Of a stretch of DNA of 64,000 nt, positions 54,743 through 64,000 are shown one piece after another. The position numbers were made by a program, and so were the translations under genes. A model generated the notes under the pieces. It saw only the letters and a list, made by a program, of their open reading frames with translations. It did no database searches and was not told the DNA's origin. The stretch spans positions 197,303 through 261,302 of the forward strand of contig JBBHKE010001236.1 of assembly GCA_037447655.1 (NCBI GenBank), written 5' to 3'. The stretch comes from Zygnema cylindricum (taxonomy: Eukaryota > Streptophyta > Zygnematophyceae > Zygnematales > Zygnemataceae). Every line of letters begins with the position of its first letter. Positions within the stretch are counted from its first letter, which is position 1.

Positions 54743-56466
54743 CATAGTTGTTCAAAACGCATTTTACGCACGATTCAAACGCGTTTACAATACGTAGAAA
54801 CTGGAGAGGTCGATTTGAAAAAATCGTAAAAATCGTTAATGAATTTCTGTCCGTACAATTTGTACATGTTAAATAAATTGAATTGAACATGTACCGCAAT
54901 TTGTACGTGTTGGCCATAACCTATTTCAGCCATGGATTACTCACGGAAACACCCACAAACTACCTCAAAAACAGCTGTGTTTCAGACAACACAGATTACT
55001 CCACAATAAACAAAATCACCTCAAATTGCACATATATATATATTGTAAACTCCCAAAGTTACAACCAAATCCACCAAGGAATCTAGAAGATATAAGCTCC
55101 ATAGTCTCCCAAAAATAGCTGACAGCTTCACAAACTAACCACTTAGACTGTTCACAAAATCTTACAGGGATACTGGAATACAATGACACTTCACACACAT
55201 ATAGATTCTATATCATAGAATAACTCCACAAAGTTTCACATGAAAGCACCAAACAGAGTGATCACACCAACAGGTCAAAGATGCAGAAAACAGTCTGCCA
55301 TTACTTTGATTAACTTGACTGCGATCCATAAAATAATCTAAGTCTTGCAAGTTATACTCAGACTACTGAATGTACGGAGGCATACCAGACGTACTGTATC
55401 TACTCTAATAAACTAATTAGTCAAAAGGACAAACGGAGGCATACCAGACGTACTGTATCTACTCTAATAAACTAATTAGTCAAAAGGACAAACCTATGTT
55501 TTACATAATATTTACACCGCACTCTTCGTATGTCAGAAACCAAGCTATCGCTTAGCAACTACTATGCTACCACTACCGTGCAATCATCATTACTCGAAAT
55601 CTATCCTATTCATATTATCCGCAGCTGCGCTAGCTGCGCTTGTCCGTACGGATCATAAAAATAGTCGCAGCTGCGTTGACTTAATTGCGTCGCAGCTCCG
55701 CCGTACCGGTGGCGCCTATTTAAACATTCCGTTTATTTTACATCGGATCGCTTCGCGATCCGCCGTCCATTTGTCACAGCTTATTCACACCACTCAATGA
55801 GTCTTTTACGTCACTTTAATTATATCAATCCGTTTGCTCCCCCAATCCGTGAATCTATTCAAACCTCCATATTAAATCCAATTAGCAGTTACGCGCGAAC
55901 TGTCTCGTAAGCACGAAACTGACTTTTCGAAACAACAGTACGTAGTCTACTTTTGTAACTTGTAGGCCCAGGTTCGAATCCTCGCTAACGCTGTTTTTTT
56001 GTCAGAGTTACAGCTTCGACAACGCCTTGAACGGCAATTTCACTGTCTACTTCCGTGGCGTTACTAATGGCAGCTTCCTTTAAGATTCGTTTTCATGGCG
56101 GCTTCTTTGAAAAAAAATTAAAGAAGACGTTCGTACACATTTTGAACTTATGGCGCGCAAATAGTGTGACGCTGAAATGCCTCTTTTTGAAATTGTCCAT
56201 ACATGTACGATAAAATTTCGTACACATCCGTGCACATTTCGTTTCAGTTTACAAAACCGAAAGTACCATATCGTGTATCGTATATTTTCGTAAACTTCCG
56301 TACGATAACCGTAAAAAACCTTACAGTTACTGTAATTTGTTTATAGGTTTTCCGTAAATTCCAATTTCAGTTTACAGTAGACGTTTTATTGCAATTTTTT
56401 CAAAAGTCACGTACAATACGTAGAAACTGGAAAAAATGAAAAAAGCGCGCGATTTGAACAACTAGG
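54743..56466. mobile_element. hAT-type MITE family B, copy 1, innermost
   Basis: Starts CATAGTTGTTCAAA and ends TTTGAACAACTAGG (expected CTATG). The 8-bp target duplication TCATATTG is exact (54735-54742 and 56467-56474). The interior holds a copy of repeat R1 (about 54895-55930) and a 59-bp tandem duplication. 8-bp duplications are the hAT hallmark. Confidence 0.83.
55375..55492. repeat. 59-bp tandem duplication
   Basis: Two units starting CGGAGGCATACCAGACG, essentially identical, inside the innermost MITE. The 20.5-kb relative has one unit. Confidence 0.93.
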
Positions 56467-56740
56467 TCATATTGTATGTTTTGCATACAATAGGCATATT
56501 GTATAGGCCTACTTTCACCTACTTTTGAATTATGAATGAATATTGTACGGAGAATCTTCGCTAAAAAACAAAGTAACAAGACTACATGCGAAGGTACCCT
56601 AAGTGTGTGTGGACGGTGGACGCCTTTACTTGTTCCGTAGACACACTTGAAATTGTACAGGTTATTTTCTCGCATCACACGTCCAACTGGCAATTTGCCC
56701 AATAGCTTACCAAAGTACAGTATACGGCTTGTACTGTACC

Positions 56741-57216
56741 CATAGTTGTTCAAATCGCGCAATTTTTTCCTTTTTTCTGATTAAAACGTATAATTCGTGA
56801 CTTTTGAATAAATCGGAAAAAAACGCGATGTACTTTCTGTCTGGTAAACTGAACGGCTAATTCACGGAAACTGTACGGTATTTTACGATAGCTGTACGGT
56901 TTTGTACGGTAAATGTACGAAATTTGACGAAAAGATACGTTGCACTCCGTAGTACTTTCTGTCCGGTAAACTGAACAGAATTTTTTCGTAAATGTACGGA
57001 ATTGTACGAGAAATGTACGGACTATTACGAAAAGATACGGAAAATGTACGAAAATGGTACAAACTGCGATATATATGAAATTTATTTTTGTTTACATGTA
57101 CGAAATAGTACGGACGAAAATTCATTAACGATTTTTACGATTTTAGGTTCAATGCGTTTGTTACGTATAATTCGTCGCGATTAAATCGTTCGCACTAAAC
57201 GTCGCGAACAACTATG
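56741..57216. mobile_element. hAT-type MITE family B, copy 2 (476 bp)
   Basis: CATAGTTGTTCAAATCGCG to CGTCGCGAACAACTATG. Flanking 8-mers ACTGTACC (56733-56740) and ATTGTACC (57217-57224) differ at one base. The right part, reversed, matches the left part of copy 1 (TCGTTAATGAATTT). Confidence 0.85.
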
Positions 57217-57248
57217 ATTGTACCGTACTCTCGTCGAAAACTCTAAAT

Positions 57249-57704
57249 CATAGTTCAAAAGTAGGCGTTTCTATTGTAGGTCTTTTGTCGGCGCCTTCAT
57301 CGTAAGTTGTATTATGGGATTTTCATGTGATCGTCTTAAGTCGCTACTTTGATCAGCGACAGTCCGATCGTCCAAATCTGACGATAGTCATATCGTAAGT
57401 TGTGTTATAGGCTTTTCATGTGATCTTCTTAGATCGCTAATTTGATCAACGACCGTCCGATCGTCCGAATCTGACGGTTTAAATAAAAAGTCGCTCAAAA
57501 CTCACAGAAAAATATTTTTTTGTCCAATTTTTTTTCAAATTTAGACGTGACGTTTAATTCTTTATCGATCCATGTGCAACTCAACTTTGTTACTATTTTA
57601 TTTCATTTTGCGGCCAATACAATATGGGTCTTAAGGATATATTGTATTTTTTGCGTACAATAGGCATATTGTATGGGTGTACTTTCACCTACTTTTGAAC
57701 TATG
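57249..57704. mobile_element. hAT-type MITE family A, copy 2 (456 bp)
   Basis: Perfect 17-bp TIRs CATAGTTCAAAAGTAGG and CCTACTTTTGAACTATG with the perfect 8-bp duplication CTCTAAAT (57241-57248 and 57705-57712). Contains an internal diverged duplication around TCATGTGATC-TCTTA-(G/A)TCGCTA. No coding region. Confidence 0.92.
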
Positions 57705-57712
57705 CTCTAAAT

Positions 57713-58396
57713 GTTAGCACGGAAACCAACGAAATTTATAGCTCAGATACGGTTGAAACCTTACGCGCTTTAGAAATACAATCTTTCAACGGTAATAAGA
57801 ATCTAAAGTCCCCAAATTCTGATATGTATCGTTTATTCCGATTTAGTGCCCTGTCGATTTTAATGCCAGATATCGGACGAATTTATGCCTTAACGAAATC
57901 TGTGAACCCTTCTGTTTTTGAAGCCCCTCCGTAGTGTGTGTGACTGTGTGTCGAAAAAGAGTGCAGGACTTAGCCGCTTTTTCAGCTCTGATCTGAACTC
58001 CTCTCTGGGAACTTAGTCAACTTTTTGAACTTAGCCAAATTCGGAGCTCTTGTGGCCATACTCCTTTGTATACTATCATCTGGTTTCTTCGACTCTTACA
58101 AACACATGTAGAACGTTTGGTCCAACGTATTGATGTTTTTTATTTCTTTTTGCAATTGCTAAAATCGTTGTCACTTTTCTTCAGCAAGACTGTGTTTTCT
58201 CCCACAGTTGATCCGATGCTGTAATTAAATTGATTTTCTTATACACTATGTTTCAATTCTTCTGCTTTATTTACTTGTAAGTCTTCAGTCTTTTAACCTT
58301 ATTTTTTATTTCAAGATAAGTTGAGTGATTGACAAGTGATTTCTGCGACAATAAGTTTATCATAAGCTGATTACAGTTCAGTAAGTTGATCAGCCC
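57713..58396. promoter_or_regulatory. Upstream region of the topoisomerase I gene
   Basis: 684 bp between the hAT MITE and the first ATG. T-rich, with no clear TATA box that I would defend. A CAG followed by TAAGTTGATCAGCCC lies just before the ATG; a non-coding first exon cannot be excluded. Confidence 0.35.
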
Positions 58397-61300
58397 ATGG
58401 ATTCAGATGAGGACGAACCCCTCGTTTTCAAACGTGGCAATACAAGCTCATTATCACAAAACAAGCATTCTAAAGCTCCGAGCTCTTCTACTGCCAGACC
58501 AACAAAGAGTCCGCCTCCAGCATCAAAATCTGCTTCTGAGAAACCATCACCTCCTGTTTCGAACAACGTTTCTAAGTCATCAGCCATTCCTGCCTCGAGT
58601 CCTTCTAAGACAGCAGCGCCTCCCCCTTTAAAAAGGAAAGCAACATCTCCGCCTCCCAGTAGGACAGCAGTATCTCCTCCTCAGAGTGGAAAAGCAACAC
58701 CTCCTCCTAGTAGGACATCCACACCACCTCCTCCTGGTACTAAATCAACGCCTCCTCCTAGTAGGACAGCCACACCTCCTCCTCCTAGTAGTAAATCAAC
58801 ACCTCCTTCCAGTAGGACACCCACACCACCACCTCCTAACAGGACACCGACATCTCCTCCTTCAAGTAGGAGAACAACACCTCCTCCTCCAATAAGTAGC
58901 ACAGGAAGACCTGAGGCAGCAACATCACCTCCTCCGAGACCAGCGACATCATCAGCTGTCAACAGAGCTGACTCAACCAATGCCTCTGCTAAACCAGAAA
59001 CATCATCTGTCCCCCCTCCTCGTATATCCTCAGTCCCTGAGCCTACTGTGAAAACTAATTTGCAGGAAAGTTCATCTCGTAACGAGAGTTCCGATTCCGA
59101 AGATGACGTTCCCATTGGTACCCGTTTACAAGCAACAGAAGCAGAAGAATCTGAAGATGACATTCCTATTAGTGCCCGAGCACAGACAGCTGCCAGAGAG
59201 AAGCCTCGAGCTACAGTAGGGAGTAACAGTGCAAAAAAGAGGCCTGCAGGTTCAAAGGAAGCGGAACAACGGGGGAGTTTCAAGAGGGCAAAATCAGACG
59301 AGGAAAGCGAATCTGAGGAGGATGTCCCTTTGGCTCAAAGAGCTACTGCAGCGACTACCAAAACGAAGGCAAAAACGATAAATTCGAGGAGTTCTGTTCT
59401 TAAGAACGAGAAAGACGGAAGGAAGGTGATTGTGACAAGGCGGTCAACGAAAAAAACTGTGAAGAAGAAGGACGGAAAAACGGATAATAAAGTACCAGGA
59501 GGAGGCGGCGAAGTAAAATGGACAACCCTTGAACACAATGGCGTCATTTTCCCCCCTGAGTACAAACCTCATGGAGTCAAGATGCTCTACAAGGGCAAAC
59601 CAGTTGAATTAACTGCAGAGCAAGAAGAGGTCTAGCCCTTTTGTGCCTTTATTGTTTTGCAAATATTGCCGGTTGTGCTTTTTGTTTGGTTGTTTTCCAT
59701 TGTCCACTGGCGAATGCTAGTGCATTCATGAAAATCAACATTATTTGTTCCATGCATTTTGCTTTTCTTTTGATTTTTACTGATGCAGCAGGCATCAATG
59801 CTAATGAACATTCAATGCGTGTGAGTTCGACAGGCTAGTTTTTATGCTTAATTATTTTGTGGTACAAGTGCAGAACTGTTGTTTCTTAAAATAAATTGTC
59901 TACGATATTGGGCAGCGATTATATAAACGAGACTTCTTTCCTAGATACACTCGAGATCTTTTGCAAAGCATTTCTGGACCAGGTCATTATTATTAAAATT
60001 TTGTCGATATCGTGGTGTCGTTTTTGGACATGATGATAGTCTAATTTCAACCTGGCTCCTGTGCAGGTGGCTACTATGTTTGCAGTGATGCGAGAAACGG
60101 ATTATGCAACAAAGAAAGATTTTATCAAGAACTTCTGGAATGACTGGAAGGAAGTGCTTGGACCGAGGCACACGATACAGAAAATGGATGACTGCGATTT
60201 CACTCCTATTTGGGAATGGCATCTTGCGGAGAAGGAGAAGAAGAAACAAATCACACCAGAGGTCTGGTCCTCTTGCGGTCTTCATTGGGCCTATACACTC
60301 CTGTGTAGGCTGCCCTGCCTTTCTATTGTTTTTTTTTCCTCTGAAATGCTGAACAAGTGCTTGGCTTCAGTTCAAGGAGATATCCACTGTGCAGTTGGAG
60401 CTTTGCCTACTAACAAAATTAGTCTTTGTCTTTTTTTTGTTTATGTGGCTAGACTCCGTCTGTTGTCGCTTCGCTTGCCTGATTAAAATTGTACCTATTC
60501 TAGATCACCTACAGCATTCGGATTTGATGAAGGTTGCGTTTTTGCTTGTTTTTGGCAGGAAAAAAAACGTTTGAAGGAGGAGAAGTTGGCACAGGAGGAC
60601 AAATACATGTGGGCAATTGTCGATGGAGTTAAAGAGAAGGCAAGCAAACCTTCAGTTGTCATTTGTTGTTTGTGTTTGGTGAACAACACATTATAAACGC
60701 AGCTGAACAGTTTATTTGGGATTGGCCGGTAGCGTGATGGTGGTCCAAAATTGTTAGAGATATCTTACAATTTCTGCATTGGGCTGGCTGCTATGCATTT
60801 TCCGGAGCATAGCAAAAACTGTCAACGATTATTGTCATGTGTTCATCAGAACACAATTGCGAGAATCATGCAGTCTGGAGTTGACTACTCTCTAAATCTG
60901 AAACTTTGACTATGCGACCATGTTGCTTCAGGTTGGAAACTTTCGAGTTGAACCCCCTGGCCTCTTTCGGGGTCGTGGAGAACATCCCAAAGTATGCAAC
61001 TAGTTTTCCCCCTCTTTTTTGTGTTTTGGCATGCAGCCTTTGGGTTTTCACACTATTGCTTTTGGGAGACTTCACTTACATCTGCTATAATTTTGCAGGA
61101 TGCATAACCAACCCTGTGGAAAATGATTTTGCAAGTCATGAGACTTTTATCAAAACTTAAGGAGATGTTGGCGATTTTGAGTGGTGCAGATGGGGAAACT
61201 GAAAAAACGTATTTTTCCTGAAAATATTATTATTAACGTCGGGAAGGATGCGCCAGTTCCAGCTTGTCCTCTTCCCGGCCACAGGTCAGTTTCAAAGTTG

Positions 61301-63337
61301 ATTCTTTTTTAATAGCCTGACGGTCAGCTGAGCTTTGTATTTTTTGCCATTCAGGTTTTCCTTCCAGAAAAAATCAGCAAGAAATCTTGTCTTGACGTAT
61401 TCTTTAGCATGCTGTACATTATTTCAAAAGTCTGAAGTGCTTATGAGTTTTTGCCTCCCACACCGTGTATGCACACTTCCTGGGGCGTTGTTACATGTTG
61501 GTATGAATATGTGGAACACAGGTGGAAGGAGGTCCGCCACGATAACACTGTGACCTGGCTAGCCTTTTGGAATGACCCCATCAATCAAAAAGAGTGCAAG
61601 TATGTGTTTTTGGCTGCAAGCAGCAGTCTGAAGGGGCAAAGCGACAAGGAGAAGTATGAAAAAGCTCGAAAGCTCAAGGTATGTTCAGTTTTTTTGTTGC
61701 CGTATTTCTAATGAACAAGTTTGGGGAGGGGGGTGTGGTCATATTGATGCCTTGTCTTTGCGTAGTCCTTTAGGACTTAGTCCTTTCCTGAAAGAGAACG
61801 GGCGTCTTAATTAGGGTTGAATATAGTGGCCTCGAGTCCTTAGCATGCAACCAGAAATTAAGATACGCAGTCTTGTTCTATTGTGACATGATAGTTATCT
61901 CTCAGGATGCGTCAACAATTAGGAGGGCTCTTCACCTGATGATTCTTTTTTTTTCAGGATTACATCGAAAGCATTCGTGAGACTTACACCCGACATTTTA
62001 ACTCTGAAGACGCGACCAAACGTCAAATTGCTGTGGCAACCTACTTGATTGATCGTCTCGCACTGAGAGCAGGAAATGAAAAGGTAGTTTGAGTATAATG
62101 AACTGCTTTCAATACCCTCTCCCATGTTGATGTATATGATATCCTTTGTGTTCGGTTATTTCTTTGGATGTTCAACTGAATGGTACGAGATAAGTCATAT
62201 TTTGATTTTTTTAATCATGGGGCTGTCAGAAAATTAACTTTTTTTGTCTGCAATTAATCCTTAAATCAACTTACTTCCTTCAATATCTCTGGTGGTCAGG
62301 ACGATGATGAAGCAGATACTGTTGGTTGTTGTTCCTTAAAGGTGGCACATGTTAAACTCATCCATCCAAGCTCGTTGCGGGTAATTTGAAATCCAGGCCT
62401 TTCATTTCTTCAGCTTTTTTAAGAAAAATGATTTTTTTTAGTATTAGTATTAATTTGGGAAATGTGTATGTTGAAGCTGACAATCTGAGAGCTTTGAAAG
62501 AAATTAGTGAAAAAGGCATGTCTAAAGGCTGGTTGTATATTGCTGTGCATGTGCTGTTGCAGTTTGACTTTCTCGGTAAAGATTCCATTCGCTATCTTAA
62601 TACGGTTGAGGTGGAGCCTAAAGTATTTAAGGCTGTTGGTGATTTTCAGAAAGGTGAGTTTCCTCTATTCCTTCAAGTTCACAGGCCTCCGGGTTCGACA
62701 GTACATGTGCCTTGCACTCCAGACCGATGATTCGCTAAAACTTGGAATAGCACTCATTGTATTGTATGTACGCCAGTTTCAGGGATAACTGTGGGGTTGC
62801 ATGACCCAACGCATGTGGACATGGTCTAAGGTCTGGAAATGAAATTCCTGAGAAAACTGACAACTTTTCAGAATGTGTTGGCTATTTGCTGCCTATACCT
62901 CAGGAGACACTTCCTCTTGTATTATGCTCTTGCTTTCTCCTTGAATCTTGTGTCTGCTGCCACATGCAGAAAGGCCTCGACTGTTTGGAAATCTCCACAT
63001 TTTTGCCTCTGGTTTGGATGGTTGTGTAACTCTTGTTGGTGGAAAATTACCTGTGCATGTTACTGTTTGATGGAGTGGCTGTGTGAGGTATGCTCTTTTT
63101 CTGCAGGAGATAACGTAAGGATAAGTTTATTAGGAATTCGCTTTATCAGTTATATGAACACTACTAATGCTAATGGTGTATTCTTGGGGGCTTTTTACGG
63201 CAGGGAAAAAAGCGGAGGACGACATATTTGACAGGCTGGATACTTCCAAGTTGAATGCTCACTTGAAGGAGATTATGCCCTCTCTTACTGCCAAAGTCTT
63301 CCGTACTTATAATGCTTCCATCACTCTGGATCAGCTG
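58397..63337 (+). CDS. TOP1: DNA topoisomerase I (type IB), N-terminal ten exons, truncated by window end
   Basis: Relaxes supercoils in nuclear DNA by single-strand nicking. Exons by splice signals and unbroken protein: 58397-59629, 60067-60261, 60559-60639, 60932-60991, 61190-61284, 61522-61678, 61958-62083, 62300-62380, 62563-62653, 63204-63337; phases are consistent throughout. Exon 1 is a disordered, charged, Ser/Pro-rich domain ([24 protein letters not shown] repeats, as in plant TOP1), ending in the core start ([12 protein letters not shown]). Core motifs: [49 protein letters not shown] (active-site Arg), [11 protein letters not shown] (active-site Lys), [14 protein letters not shown] (active-site Arg). 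The His and the catalytic Tyr near the C-terminus lie beyond the window. ATG context AGCCCATGG. Intron after exon 3 has a GC donor. Confidence 0.93.
58605..58900 (+). repeat. Pro/Ser/Thr tandem repeats in TOP1 exon 1
   Basis: Degenerate units encoding (T/S)PPPSRT-like heptamers to decamers ([18 protein letters not shown]). A CCTCCTCCTAGTAGGACA word recurs. In-frame and uninterrupted. Confidence 0.85.
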
Positions 63338-63699
63338 GTGAGGAAGATGGTCTAATCATATTGTAGAACTGTGAGGGGGGATCAAAGTAGTTTATTCTAG
63401 ATTACATTCACAGGTGGTTAAAATGGCTGTAAACACAGAATGACACTGCCAACATGATTCAGGCTGATATTATTTATTCACTCTCTTTTGATTCAGCGTA
63501 GATCATGATACAAAACAGGTTTTGTGATTGTGTATCTCATGTTTCAGCTACTAAATGCAGTTTGAATCCATGCTGACATTTGTCAAAATTCCTTCTATTT
63601 TCTGCAAGTGTTACAATTTGTTGTGCTCAATCTGTTCTTCTCCAATTGAGATTCAGCTTGTGGAACTACACTGCCTGTCACCATTAGTATACAGGAATA

Positions 63700-63744
63700 C
63701 CGCGACCGAATTACTGTTATTAACAGTAATAATGATGGGTGGTG
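63700..63744. mobile_element. Tiny T-family MITE remnant in a TOP1 intron
   Basis: CCGCGACCGAATTACTG... to ...GATGGGTGGTG, 45 bp, flanked by TA (63698 and 63745), with a central palindrome TTACTGTTATTAACAGTAA. It looks like two fused T-family ends with no interior. Confidence 0.5.
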
Positions 63745-64000
63745 TAGTGAAGCTTTTACCATACTCTTGTTCATGAGTGATTGAACAATTTCTGTGAATG
63801 AGGAGATTGCGGGGCAATTACTTTGCCGTAACGTGGATGCAGATGATGATGATCGACTGGGCATGTTTGTTACAATTGTGAAGTAATTTATAGACCTAGA
63901 GGAACTGTTGCAGTCTGTTTTAACTACCTCTTTGTTGAACTAAAGGTCGATGTTCTGGGCTAGCCTTTCTAGAAACTTGTTCGCACAAGTCTCGAATGAA

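Larger units (their letters stand above)
54537..56534. mobile_element. hAT-type MITE family A, copy 1 (contains copy of family B)
   Basis: Left end CATATTTCAAAAGTAGGCG, right end CACCTACTTTTGAATTATG, matching the clean copy at 57249-57704. Inserted in the Harbinger MITE between AATGCTC and the TGTACGGAGAATC that follow each other in MITE 1. The flanking 8-bp duplication is degraded (AAATGCTC against AATGAATA). Confidence 0.8.
53728..56599. mobile_element. Harbinger MITE 1 second copy, interrupted by nested hAT MITEs
   Basis: TIRs GGGTACTTTCGCATGT and ACATGCGAAGGTACCC (one change) with TAA on both sides (53725-53727 and 56600-56602). Its own sequence, 53728-54536 and 56535-56599, aligns with MITE 1 at 19494-20478, including the 26-bp palindrome at 53872-53897. 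The remaining 2 kb is the nested insertion. Confidence 0.9.

Noticed and set aside
57677-57934. 85-aa plus ORF upstream of TOP1
   Set aside because: Its start is inside the hAT MITE and no motif is visible; chance ORF.
58681-59283. 200-aa minus ORF, Gly/Val/Leu-rich
   Set aside because: Antisense shadow of the Pro/Ser/Thr-rich TOP1 exon 1.

Overview
The window is a repeat-rich stretch of a eukaryotic nuclear genome with very few host genes. The only two host genes I can support both look plant-like. One is a DNA topoisomerase I gene entering from 58.4 kb, with ten exons visible and an N-terminus that starts with the [13 protein letters not shown]-type acidic motif. The other is a small gene on the minus strand at 52.85-53.29 kb that resembles the complex I subunit B14.5a/NDUFA7. 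Retroelement primer sites match plant-type initiator tRNA-Met. Together with a Gypsy element that carries a cytosine methyltransferase, this suggests a streptophyte, most likely a charophyte alga with a large genome. The organism is an inference.

Region 1 (1-17.2 kb) is a tower of nested Copia-type LTR retrotransposons. Element D (minus strand) is interrupted by C (minus). C holds B (plus, 7100-13448, target duplication CAAGT). C is also cut at 6054/6055 by the end of E (plus). E's LTR is in turn split by A (plus, 466-4836, target duplication AAAAC). A is young and non-autonomous: it has near-identical 1242-bp LTRs and one intact 597-aa ORF made of gag plus a zinc knuckle and an RNase H remnant, with no protease, integrase or reverse transcriptase. 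In all four copies with a readable 5' end, the sequence after the LTR is complementary to the anticodon half of initiator tRNA-Met, and it overlaps the gag start.

Region 2 (17.2-32.3 kb) holds DNA transposons: a broken PIF/Harbinger pair (Myb/SANT-like gene at 17.3-18.5 kb, transposase at 21.6-23.1 kb), several Harbinger-type MITEs with TTA/TAA duplications, and a cluster of TA-flanked MITEs with CACCG termini.

Region 3 (32.6-46.1 kb) is a minus-strand Ty3/Gypsy element. Its order is LTR, gag with two zinc knuckles, protease, C5 cytosine DNA methyltransferase, reverse transcriptase, RNase H, integrase, LTR. A Copia solo LTR (42196-43234) is inserted in its gag. The methyltransferase lies between protease and reverse transcriptase, has motifs I to X in linear order, and is broken by three stop codons. 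This is the most striking content of the window.

Region 4 (46.1-48.5 kb) has a complete 514-bp TRIM (miniature LTR retrotransposon, target duplication GAACT) whose 228/229-bp LTRs each contain a tRNA-like cloverleaf, then a further Gypsy LTR. The stretch from 48.5 to 52.8 kb shows nothing I can name. Region 5 (53.3-57.7 kb) is a three-level nest of a Harbinger MITE and two hAT-type MITE families, followed by a clean copy of each hAT family with 8-bp duplications. Region 6 (58.4-64 kb) is the topoisomerase I gene, truncated by the window edge before its catalytic tyrosine.

Many disabling changes in the retroelements are C-to-T or G-to-A (Gln or Trp codons turned into stops). This fits deamination of methylated, silenced copies.
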